From: UBA7328 sp965247965
GTDB taxonomy: Bacteria; Bacteroidota; Bacteroidia; Chitinophagales; Saprospiraceae
Direction of reading: 5' to 3'
Assembly (NCBI GenBank): GCA_965247965.1
Contig: OZ252053.1
Coordinates: 4,278,001 to 4,342,000 of the forward strand
DNA length: 64,000 nt
Below, in pieces: positions 24,057-32,913 of this stretch. Each line of letters begins with the position of its first letter. The first letter of the stretch is position 1. Under the pieces are notes generated by a model. The model was not told where the DNA came from. It did not search any database and saw nothing but the letters and a program-made list of their open reading frames with translations. The position numbers were made by a program, and so were the translations under genes.

Positions 24057-24845
24057 ATGATCAAAAAAAACACGGCATTGGTACTTTCAGGTGGTGGCGC
24101 TAGAGGAGCTTTTCAACTGGGCGCATGGAAGGCTATGAGAGAATTGGGCTTAGAAGAAGAAATAAGTGCTGTTTACGGTACTTCAGTAGGGGCAATCAAC
24201 GCAGCTGCATTTGTCCAAGGTGATTACAAATTGGTAGAAAGTATCTGGAATCAACTAAGTTACGAAAAAATATTTAACGATGTGCGCATAAAGAAGAATA
24301 AGCGTTTTTCAAGGCGATTTTATGACCTTGCCAGACAAGTAATAAAAGAAAAAGGCCTCAATGTGGATCCCCTTAAAAACATTCTGAGATCGACCGTGGA
24401 CGAAAATGCTATACGTGCATCAAAGGTGGATTTTGGCCTTGTTGTTTTCGATTGGACGACTAAGCGACCGATCTATCTTACTAAAGATCAAATGCCCGAA
24501 GGCGAACTTGTGGAGTATGTCATCGCCAGTGCCACTTTCCCTATGTTCCAACCTCATCGCATTAAGAACAAAGTGTACATAGATGGAGGTATATACGACA
24601 ACCGGCCACTTGCTTTTTGTGAATCGAGAAGAGACATCGAACGTGTTTATTGTGTTGACGTGACTGTCGCCCGTTATTTTTGGCCGAACAAAAAAAGAAA
24701 AATGAAGGACAAGATACAATTCATCCGGCCTTCTCGGCTTCTTGGTTCTCCATTGGCCTTTAATATCAAGCGCATCAAACGGAATATTCAATTGGGCTAT
24801 GATGACACACGTCAGCTCCTTGAGAATTCCGCAATTCTTTCCTGA
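24057..24845 (+). CDS. patatin-like phospholipase/esterase
   Basis: A 262-residue protein with the full patatin signature: oxyanion loop SGGGARGAF (11-19), nucleophile elbow GTSVG with Ser43, and the catalytic Asp176 in YIDGGIYDNRP. It would cleave acyl chains from phospholipid or other esters using a Ser-Asp dyad. No signal peptide, so cytoplasmic or membrane-associated. Its 3' end overlaps the convergent gene on the other strand by 34 bp. Confidence 0.88.
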   Translation: MIKKNTALVLSGGGARGAFQLGAWKAMRELGLEEEISAVYGTSVGAINAAAFVQGDYKLVESIWNQLSYEKIFNDVRIKKNKRFSRRFYDLARQVIKEKGLNVDPLKNILRSTVDENAIRASKVDFGLVVFDWTTKRPIYLTKDQMPEGELVEYVIASATFPMFQPHRIKNKVYIDGGIYDNRPLAFCESRRDIERVYCVDVTVARYFWPNKKRKMKDKIQFIRPSRLLGSPLAFNIKRIKRNIQLGYDDTRQLLENSAILS

Positions 24846-25405
24846 CAAAAGATTTGTAAATCAGCCATAAGTATTTCGTAAGCGGATATAAATTGTTCCA
24901 TATTTTTTTCAAGAATGGACATTGCTCCTACAAAATTTGACGGAAATCGAGCCCTTCGATCCATGTGCTGCATTGTTCCCTTAAGTCGTTTTAAAGTCGA
25001 AGTACTCATCAAAAAGTCATGATCGATCATGATGTGTATTTTGCGGTTCAGCTTGAAGGGTAACGGATGTTGAGAATTGAGCAGAATCTGATAGAAGCAG
25101 GCACAAAATTCATTAAGCGATAGATCGGATTCGATTTCCCAATTTGTACTAAGAAAATAATCATTTAGGATATCGAGTGCGACAGGTGCATATTTGCGAA
25201 GAGTCGGCCTCAAAAGATTCACCATTTCTTTGAACGCTGAATGTCTGTCATTATATGCGTCAAGTTGCCGGTGTAATAGCACTCCGTTTTGGATTTTTTG
25301 GGGATATAGTTTAACTTCTTTTGATCGAATAAAGTCTCCGAAGAAGTTGCCGAGCATAAGATCTTTGTCGGGAGCCGAGAGGTATATGTGTGCGAGGTAG
25401 TTCAA
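24812..25405 (-). CDS. acyl carrier protein phosphodiesterase-like protein (AcpH)
   Basis: A 197-residue protein with the AcpH/DUF479 pattern: MNYLAHIYLSAPDKDLMLGN, FFGDFIRS, GVLLHRQLDAYND, and a helical HD-like core with DILNDYFLSTNW. The family removes 4'-phosphopantetheine from acyl carrier protein in E. coli; in other phyla the role is inferred. Metal ligands are probably the His and Asp residues in these motifs. Overlaps the convergent patatin gene by 34 bp. Confidence 0.85.
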   Translation of the reverse strand: MNYLAHIYLSAPDKDLMLGNFFGDFIRSKEVKLYPQKIQNGVLLHRQLDAYNDRHSAFKEMVNLLRPTLRKYAPVALDILNDYFLSTNWEIESDLSLNEFCACFYQILLNSQHPLPFKLNRKIHIMIDHDFLMSTSTLKRLKGTMQHMDRRARFPSNFVGAMSILEKNMEQFISAYEILMADLQIFCQERIAEFSRS

Positions 25406-25637
25406 GGGAAGCGGTTAACAATATTGGTGACCTAAATGCGAATTTAGTTGGAATATGTTGAATTAAGCGGGGTCGTTTCCGGCGCAGAAGTCTCCACTTT
25501 TGGGATTTAGATTAATTTTCATAATTCTTGAATGATTAAAAGTAAGGAATTTGATTCCACGAATACGACAAAACTCTCCCCTTCAGGGGCCGGGGGTATT
25601 AAAGCCAAAACCTCTTTATATTCGCAAAAAATGATAT

Positions 25638-27122
25638 ATGAAAAACCCGTTGAAATTCATATCAGCTTTCATTATAATTTCCCTTTTTTCAATAACTAAC
25701 CTATTCCCCCAAACCGACCTCCAAAAAGTCCTTTCCACCGTCCATCTCAATGATGTAAAAGGCCATCTGACCTTCATAGCTTCCGATGAACTCAAAGGCC
25801 GCAATACAGGAAGCGAAGGCCTGAAAATAGCAGCCCAATACATCAAAAGTCAATTAATGAGCCACGGAGTGACTCCCGCTCCCGGCATGAAAGACTACTT
25901 CCAGGAAGTGCCGCTGTCTGTAAATACTCCGCCTAAGAAGGGAACCATTACCAAAGATGGGCATACCTTGGACTATCCCGATGATATTGCCATACTCGGA
26001 GGAAAAAATAACATGGGAAAATTTTCATTTATCAATGTTGGATACAGCAGAGAATCAGATTTGTCGGACGTCGACTTGTCGAATAAAATAGCCATTTCGA
26101 TTTGTGGAGACGGTAAAAGCGAAAATCCGCAATCGTGGTTTTACCAAGCACATGATAAAATAAAAAGGCTGGAAAAAGCAGGCGCAATTGGCCTCATCGA
26201 ACTCTATCAATCCAATCGCGTTCCATTTAAATTTCTCAAGCAGCAATTTGCCAGAACCCAGATGAGCCTGGATTCTGAGAAGAGAGGGGAATTTCTTCAC
26301 ATTTGGATGAATGCCGCCAATAAGGACAAAATTGGAACATTGAGTGGAGAAGGAGAGTTAGAGTTGTACATAGAAATTCCGGACAATAAAGTTGCTAAGA
26401 GTCAAAATGTGGTAGGTTTTGTCGAAGGAAGTGATCCAGGCTTAAAAAATGAATATATCGTATATTCTGCGCACTACGATCACGTGGGAATTGGGAATGC
26501 TGATGCAAGTGGCGATAGCATCTACAACGGTGCCAGAGACAATGCAGTAGGAACGACTGCAATCCTTGAAGTTGCTGAGAACTTAGCCAAATATCCCACG
26601 AAGCGATCTGCATTATTCGTATTCTTTACTGCAGAGGAAAAAGGTCTTTTGGGGAGCAAGTATTTCGTTGAGAATTGTCCCGTTGACTTGAAGGATATCG
26701 TCTACAATTTTAATATTGATAATGGCGGGTACAACGATACAACCATCATTTCAGTGGTCGGCTTGGATAGAACTACAGCAGGCGATCATATCCAAAAGTC
26801 ATGTAACACGTTTGACTTAACAGCCATCGAAGATCCAGCGAAAGAACAGGGCCTTTTTGATCGATCGGATAATGTGAATTTTGCGAAAAAGGGCATTCCT
26901 GCGCCGACATTCAGCCTCGGCTTCCGGTCATTTGACGCAGAAATCTTCAAATATTACCATCAGCCTGGTGATGAAGTGGAGTCATTGGACTTTAATTATT
27001 TGCTGAAATATTTCAGAGCGTATGTGCTCTCTGCTCGCAAGATTGCAAATGCGGATGAAAAACCATTCTGGATTGAAGGCGATAAGTATTATGATGCTGG
27101 AGTGGAATTGTATGGGCAGTAA
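25638..27122 (+). CDS. exported M28-family zinc peptidase
   Basis: A 494-residue secreted aminopeptidase-like protein. The signal peptide (MKNPLKFISAFIIISLFSIT) is followed by HLTFIASDELKGRNTGSEGL, the typical start of this group, a PA-type inserted domain, and the two-zinc catalytic domain: SAHYDHVG, GARDNAVGT, FFTAEEKGLLGS, an Asp near NFNIDNGG, and KYYHQPGDE. All usual ligands are present. It would trim peptides outside the cytoplasm. No T9SS tail is seen, so periplasmic location is likely. Confidence 0.9.
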   Translation: MKNPLKFISAFIIISLFSITNLFPQTDLQKVLSTVHLNDVKGHLTFIASDELKGRNTGSEGLKIAAQYIKSQLMSHGVTPAPGMKDYFQEVPLSVNTPPKKGTITKDGHTLDYPDDIAILGGKNNMGKFSFINVGYSRESDLSDVDLSNKIAISICGDGKSENPQSWFYQAHDKIKRLEKAGAIGLIELYQSNRVPFKFLKQQFARTQMSLDSEKRGEFLHIWMNAANKDKIGTLSGEGELELYIEIPDNKVAKSQNVVGFVEGSDPGLKNEYIVYSAHYDHVGIGNADASGDSIYNGARDNAVGTTAILEVAENLAKYPTKRSALFVFFTAEEKGLLGSKYFVENCPVDLKDIVYNFNIDNGGYNDTTIISVVGLDRTTAGDHIQKSCNTFDLTAIEDPAKEQGLFDRSDNVNFAKKGIPAPTFSLGFRSFDAEIFKYYHQPGDEVESLDFNYLLKYFRAYVLSARKIANADEKPFWIEGDKYYDAGVELYGQ

Positions 27123-27186
27123 GTGGGGCTGCAATGGCGCTGCAAATTTATTTGCGGCATTTGAAACGAAATGTTTTCTTCAAAAT

Positions 27187-27204
27187 GACCAAATAAATTT
27201 GGTC
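27187..27204. terminator. short hairpin between convergent genes
   Basis: GACCAAA (27187-27193) and TTTGGTC (27198-27204) with a TAAA loop lie between the 3' ends of the M28 peptidase and cystathionine-synthase-type genes. T-rich sequence follows only weakly on the minus strand, so the call is low. Confidence 0.35.
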
Positions 27205-27209
27205 GGCCG

Positions 27210-28349
27210 TTACCCCAAAGCTTTCGTAAGATCCTCAATCAAATCCTCCACATCCTCGACACCCACGCTGAGCCGAATCAAAGAGTCAGTAAGTCCTACT
27301 TTCAATCGCTCTTCACGCGGAATAGATGCGTGTGTCATACTCGCAGGATGCCCGATGAGAGATTCCACACCACCCAGAGACTCTGCCAATAAAAAAAATT
27401 GAGTGCCTGAGAGCATCTTCATAGCAGCTTCGACTGAATTTTCGCGAAGTTCGAATGACAACATCGAACCCCACATTTTCATCTGCTTTTTGGCAATATC
27501 GTGGTTTGGGTGGTCTGGGAATCCGGGCCAGTACACTTTGGATACGCGATCGTGTTCTTTCAAAAAATAGGCTATTCGCTCTGCATTTTCACAGGATCTT
27601 TGCATTCGCAAGTGCAAAGTTTTTATTCCGCGAAGCACCAAAAAACAATCCATTGGGCCCGGTACGGCTCCTACAGCATTTTGAATGAAAAAAAACCGAT
27701 CTGCTAATTGATCATCATTCACAACAACGCAGCCATGGACCACATCGGAATGACCACCGATAAATTTAGTAACAGAATGAGTCACAATATCCGCACCCAG
27801 ATCCAATGGCAGCTGTAAATAAGGCGATGCGAATGTATTGTCCACACAGACTAGAATTCCTTTGGTTCGTGCATGTGATGCTATTGCTTTAATATCCACA
27901 ATGCTTAGCATCGGATTAGTAGGTGTCTCAATCCATATCAGTTTGGTATTTTCAGAAATTTCATCTTTGACTTTCTCAGCATTGCTCATATCCACAAATC
28001 GCCCTTTTAAGCCAAAATCCTCAAATATTTTTCTTATCAATCGATAAGAACCGCCATACAGATCATTAGTCGCTAATATTTCATCGCCTGGTTTGAAAAG
28101 TTTTAATATCGCATCCATAGCTGCAAGACCACTGGCGAAGCAAATGCAGTGCTTCCCGTTTTCTAATGCCGCCAGATTCTCTTCGAGGGCAAAACGAGTT
28201 GGGTTTTGGGTGCGTCCGTATTCATAGCCTTGGTGGTCTCCGGGAGCCAGTTGTACGTATGTTGATGTCTGGTAAATAGGAGTCATTATCGCGCCTGTAG
28301 AAGGGTCAGGCCGGATTCCTGCATGTATTACTTTGGTTGCGAATTTCAT
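27210..28349 (-). CDS. cystathionine gamma-synthase/lyase-type PLP enzyme
   Basis: A 379-residue trans-sulfuration enzyme. Key features: YGRTQNPTR (cofactor phosphate contact from the neighbouring subunit), FASGLAAMDA, the stacking Tyr in LYGGSYR, IETPTNPML, the Asp in VCVDNTFASP and the Schiff-base Lys195 in HSVTKFIGGH. The C-terminal LAESLGGVESLIGHPASMTH is also diagnostic. It acts on cystathionine or an activated homoserine ester plus cysteine; sequence alone does not separate synthase from lyase. Not in an operon. Confidence 0.9.
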   Translation of the reverse strand: MKFATKVIHAGIRPDPSTGAIMTPIYQTSTYVQLAPGDHQGYEYGRTQNPTRFALEENLAALENGKHCICFASGLAAMDAILKLFKPGDEILATNDLYGGSYRLIRKIFEDFGLKGRFVDMSNAEKVKDEISENTKLIWIETPTNPMLSIVDIKAIASHARTKGILVCVDNTFASPYLQLPLDLGADIVTHSVTKFIGGHSDVVHGCVVVNDDQLADRFFFIQNAVGAVPGPMDCFLVLRGIKTLHLRMQRSCENAERIAYFLKEHDRVSKVYWPGFPDHPNHDIAKKQMKMWGSMLSFELRENSVEAAMKMLSGTQFFLLAESLGGVESLIGHPASMTHASIPREERLKVGLTDSLIRLSVGVEDVEDLIEDLTKALG

Positions 28350-28708
28350 ATCACTTGATCATGTCTTATTTCTTAATGCCAATTAAATGCCAAAAGTATT
28401 CTATTGGTAATGGTTTAAGGTGGAATTTATTTTGACGAAGTAGGTGAGGTCTTCGGCACGTGAGTATGACAAAAATTGTTTTTGGCCCACGTTCACCCTT
28501 TGATTCCCTAAACGGAGGCTCAGCTTACCCATAAAAACGCGCGGATTTCCTTTGGCCAGGGTGCAGGAGGGCAAATTGTTAAATTAGTCATGGACTAAGC
28601 TTCGGCGCAATTAAAAATTTGATCAACGGCCCATATACAAAAGCCTTAATTTTATACAGTGAATAAAATTACTTCAAAAATTGTCGAATATCCCTTCATT
28701 TAACAGAT
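28350..28708. other. 359-bp intergenic stretch without recognised features
   Basis: This lies between two divergent genes and should hold both promoters. No frame with plausible coding content, hairpin terminator or clear TAnnTTTG box was found. The segment 28490-28560 is GC-richer than the rest. Confidence 0.4.
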
Positions 28709-29320
28709 ATGACAGCAATTGCATTAAATAGAAAACAGGATTTGGGTTTTGTAGCCCCTAACATGCCGAATGGAGGTTTTACAGACGACGAATTCTTTGA
28801 GTTTTGTCAACTCAATGATGAGCTCAAAATGGAAAGATTATCAACCGGAGAAATTATTATTTCATCATTGGAAGGAGGGATTACAAGTAATAGAAATGCT
28901 GAATTAACTGGAGAAATTGGCATTTGGAATAGAGCTTACAAACGTGGAAAAGTGTTCGACTCATCCTGCGGATTTAAGTTGGCTAACACTGCTGTGCGCT
29001 CTCGGGATGCTGCATGGATTCCAACCGACAAAGGGGAAAGCTTAGGAGATGATCAGCGAAAAAAATTCGTACCCATTTGCCCTGATTTTGTCTGTGAACT
29101 TGCATCTAACAAAAGACAAATAGCAGAATTAAAGGAGAAAATGCAGGAGTATATGGAGAATGGAAGTCGTTTAGGGTGGTTGATTGATCCGTTCAAGCAA
29201 ATTACTTCAGTCTATAGATCATCAGGAGTAATAGAGGAAGTACCTTTCGATGGTGTGCTCTCAGGCGAGGATGTAATGGAAGGACTAAGCATTACAATGA
29301 CCGATCTTTTAGATGTGTAA
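28709..29320 (+). CDS. Uma2 (DUF820) family putative restriction-endonuclease-fold protein
   Basis: A 203-residue protein matching the Uma2 family: ERLSTGEIIISSLEGGITSN, the conserved DAAWIP segment (Asp), CPDFVCELAS (the PD-(D/E)XK-like Glu) and LKEKMQEYMENGSRLGWLIDP. The family shares the PD-(D/E)XK nuclease fold and is expanded in cyanobacteria and some Bacteroidota; function is not established. Alone, ending 11 bp before the convergent transketolase gene. Confidence 0.85.
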   Translation: MTAIALNRKQDLGFVAPNMPNGGFTDDEFFEFCQLNDELKMERLSTGEIIISSLEGGITSNRNAELTGEIGIWNRAYKRGKVFDSSCGFKLANTAVRSRDAAWIPTDKGESLGDDQRKKFVPICPDFVCELASNKRQIAELKEKMQEYMENGSRLGWLIDPFKQITSVYRSSGVIEEVPFDGVLSGEDVMEGLSITMTDLLDV

Positions 29321-29331
29321 CTACGGCAACT

Positions 29332-30288
29332 TTACTTCCTTGTGAGTACGGCCTTTACGGCATCCACAACATCCACCACACCCAGCCCATACTTATCCAG
29401 TAATTCGATTGGCTTTCCGCTCTCACCAAAAGTATCATTCACAGCTACATATTCCTGAGCAGCAGGATGTCGTGTCGTCAGTATCTGCGCTATGCTATCA
29501 CCTAGCCCGCCATTTTTTTGGTGTTCCTCGGCAGTAACTGCACAGCCGGTCTTACTCACAGAGGAAAGAATAGCGTCGGTATCAATCGGTTTTATAGTGT
29601 GGATGTTAACCAGGTCTACGGTTATGCCTTCGCCTTCAAGTTTTATCGCAGCTTCCAATGATTGCCAAACCATATGACCTGTACAGAAGATAGAGACATC
29701 AGTACCCTCATTCATATGCACAGCCTTCCCGATTTTAAATTTTTGATCTTCGGACGTGAATATAGGCCATTTAGGTCGTCCGAATCGAAGATAGACAGGG
29801 CCGTAATGTTCAGCTACGGCGAGCGTGGCCGCTTTAGTCTGATTAAAATCACAAGGATTAATGACGGTCATACCGGGAAGCATTTTCATCATGCCGATGT
29901 CCTCCAGTATCTGGTGTGTCGCACCATCCTCTCCTAATGTAACACCTGCATGCGAAGCGCATATTTTTACATTTTTACGCGAATAAGCAACTGATTGACG
30001 TATTTGATCATAAACGCGTCCTGTAGCAAAATTTGCAAAAGTAGATGGAAAAGGAATCTTACCTCCTGTTGCCAGACCCGCCGAAATCCCGATCATATTG
30101 GCCTCCGATACACCAGTCTGAAAAAATCGATCCGGATAAGCGTCAATGAATGGTTGTATTTTCAAAGAGCCTACGAGATCGGCGCAAAGCGCAACCACAT
30201 CGGGATTGGAATTGCCCAATTCACTCATTCCTGCCCCATAACCGCTGCGCGTGTCTGAGGTGCCCGTTTGTATAAAATCTGCTAGCAT
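29332..30288 (-). CDS. transketolase, C-terminal (pyrimidine-binding) subunit
   Basis: About 318 residues from ATG 30288, preceded by AAAGGTG, a reasonable ribosome-binding site; GTG 30294 is also in frame. It contains the PYR and C-terminal domains of transketolase: QTGVSEANMIGISAGLA with the TPP-activating Glu, the HAGVTLGEDGATHQ loop and RFGRPKWPIF. With the preceding gene it forms a split transketolase that transfers two-carbon ketol units in the pentose phosphate pathway. The 3' end faces the Uma2 gene. Confidence 0.9.
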   Translation of the reverse strand: MLADFIQTGTSDTRSGYGAGMSELGNSNPDVVALCADLVGSLKIQPFIDAYPDRFFQTGVSEANMIGISAGLATGGKIPFPSTFANFATGRVYDQIRQSVAYSRKNVKICASHAGVTLGEDGATHQILEDIGMMKMLPGMTVINPCDFNQTKAATLAVAEHYGPVYLRFGRPKWPIFTSEDQKFKIGKAVHMNEGTDVSIFCTGHMVWQSLEAAIKLEGEGITVDLVNIHTIKPIDTDAILSSVSKTGCAVTAEEHQKNGGLGDSIAQILTTRHPAAQEYVAVNDTFGESGKPIELLDKYGLGVVDVVDAVKAVLTRK

Positions 30289-30310
30289 TTTCACCTTTTT
30301 TAGTTAAGGA

Positions 30311-30393
30311 AGGTGTGAATCGCTTACCATTAAAAAAGAGAACAAGAGTTGAATTCCATGCCCCTCGTCATCAACCGGAAGTGATTCACACCT
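30311..30393. repeat. 11-bp inverted repeat in the gap of the split transketolase operon
   Basis: AGGTGTGAATC (30311-30321) and GATTCACACCT (30383-30393) face each other across a 61-bp loop and fill most of the 112-bp gap between the two subunit genes. It could form an mRNA structure that tunes the second gene or be an inserted palindrome. Confidence 0.5.
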
Positions 30394-30400
30394 CGGTTTA

Positions 30401-31240
30401 TTAGTAATCACCCAAAGTCTCCTTAAGCTGAGCCAAAGCAGTTTCCGTTTGTTCTGCATTAGGGGCAATTCCATGCCATTTATGCGTACCCTCCATGAAG
30501 TCCACTCCTTTGCCCATAGTCGTTTTCATAAGGATGCATTTGGGTCTAGGACTCTTTGAAGATCTTGCTTTTTCGAGCGCAGAAATAATTTCTTCATAGT
30601 CGTGCCCATCGATTCTCGTTACTTCCCATCCGAATGCCTTCCACTTGGCTTCCAGATCGCCTAAAGAGATCACATCGTCATTTGCACCATCGATCTGCTG
30701 GCCATTCCAATCAACAGTCAACACGAGATTGCTTACCTTATGATGTGCTGCAAATAGTGCAGCTTCCCATATCTGACCTTCCTGAAGTTCTCCATCACCT
30801 GTGAGAACAAAGACGGTTTTCTTATCGTCATTCAGCCTTTTCGTGAGTGCCATCCCAATAGCGACAGAAACTCCTTGTCCCAAAGAGCCCGACGCTACGC
30901 GAACGCCTGGAAGTCCTTCATTGGTGGCCGGGTGGCCTTGCAACCTAGAATTTATTTTTCTGAACGTGCCGAGCTCTTTAATATCAAAATAACCGGATCG
31001 TGCCAGTATACTGTAGTAGAGCGGCGAAATATGTCCATTGGAAAGGAAAAAGACATCCTCATTTCTGGCGTTCATATTAAAAGCCGGATCGTGATCCATT
31101 ATTCTAAAAAAAAGTACGGTGAGAAAATCAGAACACCCTAACGAACCTCCGGGATGACCACATCCGGCCGAAGAAACCTGTCGGATGATGTCGCGTCTTA
31201 CTTGGGACGCAATAGGCTTTAGCTCGTCTATCGATTTCAT
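30401..31240 (-). CDS. transketolase, N-terminal (diphosphate-binding) subunit
   Basis: About 279 residues from ATG 31240 (GTG 31246 also in frame). It contains the ThDP PP-domain of transketolase: SSAGCGHPGGSLGCSDFLTV, FFLSNGHISPLYY, VASGSLGQGVSVAIG, and the ThDP motif TGDGELQEGQIWEA followed by DWNGQQIDG. Length fits split transketolases. First gene of the pair, ending about 110 bp before the second subunit. Confidence 0.9.
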   Translation of the reverse strand: MKSIDELKPIASQVRRDIIRQVSSAGCGHPGGSLGCSDFLTVLFFRIMDHDPAFNMNARNEDVFFLSNGHISPLYYSILARSGYFDIKELGTFRKINSRLQGHPATNEGLPGVRVASGSLGQGVSVAIGMALTKRLNDDKKTVFVLTGDGELQEGQIWEAALFAAHHKVSNLVLTVDWNGQQIDGANDDVISLGDLEAKWKAFGWEVTRIDGHDYEEIISALEKARSSKSPRPKCILMKTTMGKGVDFMEGTHKWHGIAPNAEQTETALAQLKETLGDY

Positions 31241-31249
31241 GTGCACGAA

Positions 31250-31286
31250 AATAAAAAAGGCAATCTACATGATCGCAGATTGCCTT
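31250..31286 (-). terminator. terminator of the HU gene
   Basis: AAGGCAATCT (31257-31266) and AGATTGCCTT (31277-31286) form a perfect 10-bp stem; on the minus strand it is followed by TTTTTTATTTT. It lies between the HU stop and the transketolase start and should end HU transcription. Confidence 0.8.
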
Positions 31287-31308
31287 GAGAATATTTTATT
31301 CCGGATTA

Positions 31309-31584
31309 TCAACCGTTCACAGAATCGGCCAAAGATTTGCCAGGTTTGAATTTCACTTGTGTTTTGGCCGCTATCTGGATTGTTGCTCCTGTAGCAGGAT
31401 TTCTTCCTTCTCGTGCTTTTCTGTGGGATGTGGAGAATGTACCAAAGCCTATGAAAGATGCTTTGTCTCCGTTCTTTAATGTAGATTCTACGCAATCGAA
31501 AACACAGTTTACTGCATCGGTGGCTTGTGCCTTTGAAATGCCCGATGTGTCGGCAACGTTATTGATAAGATCACCTTTGTTCAT
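31309..31584 (-). CDS. HU-family DNA-binding protein
   Basis: A 91-residue histone-like protein: MNKGDLINNVADTSGISKAQ, GFGTFSTSHRKAREGRNPATG (the beta arm with the conserved GRNPxTG) and VKFKPGKSLADSVNG. HU dimers bend and compact DNA. The gene has its own terminator and a 228-bp AT-rich upstream region, so it is probably transcribed alone and strongly. Confidence 0.93.
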   Translation of the reverse strand: MNKGDLINNVADTSGISKAQATDAVNCVFDCVESTLKNGDKASFIGFGTFSTSHRKAREGRNPATGATIQIAAKTQVKFKPGKSLADSVNG

Positions 31585-31812
31585 AAAATTTGAATTTATT
31601 AAAAGTTAAAAAATGTAGTGTAAATGTATGTTTTAATATTATTTACTGCTAAAAGTCAAGAATTGACAGGGTTTTGAATATTTAGCTTGCGTCTCTTAAT
31701 TCATAAATTAGATAAATATTTAATTTGATAATAGTTTATTATCATTTGATATCGTAAAAATTTTTATAAAAAATATAATACTGGAAAAAACAGTGAAAAC
31801 CCAGGGTTTAAC

Positions 31813-32910
31813 CTAGAAAAGGCCCTTTTTCACCATATTATTGTATCTCTCAGCAAGAATATTTAGAGAAAATAAGGTAAAAGTAATGGCCAATCCGGGG
31901 AATACAGCCAGCCACCAGGCTCCAAAATCCTCTCTGCTTTGGCGCAATAAGCCTCCCCAGCTCGCCTGATCTAGAGGAAGACCCAGTCCAAGAAATGATA
32001 AAGTCGACTCGAGCAATATATTGGTAGATATCAAAAATGCCATAGATACCAAAATCAAGGGTAGGATATTGGGAATGATATGGCGCATTACGATTTTCAG
32101 ATCACTGAGTCCCAGCAATTTGGCATTAGTGATAAAAATTTCTTTCTTAATGTCCAGCACTTCTCCTCTTACGAGTCGGAGTATTCGCGGCCATCCCAAT
32201 ATCCCTATGAGTAATGTAGTGCTCCAAAGGCTTTGGCTTCTCAGGAACGAAATGATGCTCAGGAGCAAAAACAAGGTAGGTACGGCTTTAAAAATTTCAG
32301 TGAAACGCATCACAATGTTGTCGATTGGCAAGCTCGTCCTTTGAGTCCATATTATTTTCAACTTGTCGACGATAAATATCACAAGAGCTATTCCTCCGAT
32401 GGAAAACGTCGCAAATTTCCAATTATCAAAGACCATTTTCCGGTCGGCAATGATCCATGACCATTCAATACAATAGTAGATTAGAAAGGGTGATAATATA
32501 AGAAACAAGGCAATCGAAAGGGGATGAACTTTAAGAGTGCGATTTCCGTAGTACGCGGATACAATACCTAACGTGGTGCCAAGGAAAATAGCCAAAAGGC
32601 TTGCCAAAAATCCCAATAAAAGCGAAGTCCTCGTACCATGGATCATAATGGCGGCTACATCCCGCCCCCTACCCTCAGTGCCAAGCGGATGTATACGCGC
32701 TGTACCATTAAGTTGATCTATAAATCCCGGCTCTCGAAAAATATTGTTTTCTGTCCCAATGCTATTGGGCCCGTATTTTGTGATCAGGCCTTTTTGCGGA
32801 TTGGCAAGCACGGTAGCTAATATAGCAATCAACAGCAGCACGACCACATAGACAAATGCAAGGCGAGTACCGAAAGAGTTAAGATAATATTTGAAAAAAC
32901 TCCTATGCAT
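31813..32910 (-). CDS. peptide/nickel-type ABC transporter permease, OppC-like
   Basis: A 365-residue inner-membrane permease. It has an N-terminal helix, an OppC-type periplasmic segment (HPLGTEGRGRDVAAIMIHGT), and the permease core with the EAA loop around ITNAKLLGLSDLKIVMRHIIPN and SFLGLGLPLDQASWG. It would form the channel with the OppB-like protein encoded 3 bp upstream. It is slightly long for OppC because of extra hydrophobic residues around 135-185. ATPase genes are absent from the window and must be elsewhere. Confidence 0.88.
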   Translation of the reverse strand: MHRSFFKYYLNSFGTRLAFVYVVVLLLIAILATVLANPQKGLITKYGPNSIGTENNIFREPGFIDQLNGTARIHPLGTEGRGRDVAAIMIHGTRTSLLLGFLASLLAIFLGTTLGIVSAYYGNRTLKVHPLSIALFLILSPFLIYYCIEWSWIIADRKMVFDNWKFATFSIGGIALVIFIVDKLKIIWTQRTSLPIDNIVMRFTEIFKAVPTLFLLLSIISFLRSQSLWSTTLLIGILGWPRILRLVRGEVLDIKKEIFITNAKLLGLSDLKIVMRHIIPNILPLILVSMAFLISTNILLESTLSFLGLGLPLDQASWGGLLRQSREDFGAWWLAVFPGLAITFTLFSLNILAERYNNMVKKGLF

Positions 32911-32913
32911 TAC

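Noticed and set aside
28350..28708. Possible RNA gene in the gap before the Uma2 gene
   Set aside because: No stable stem with a terminator and no clear -7 box could be found.
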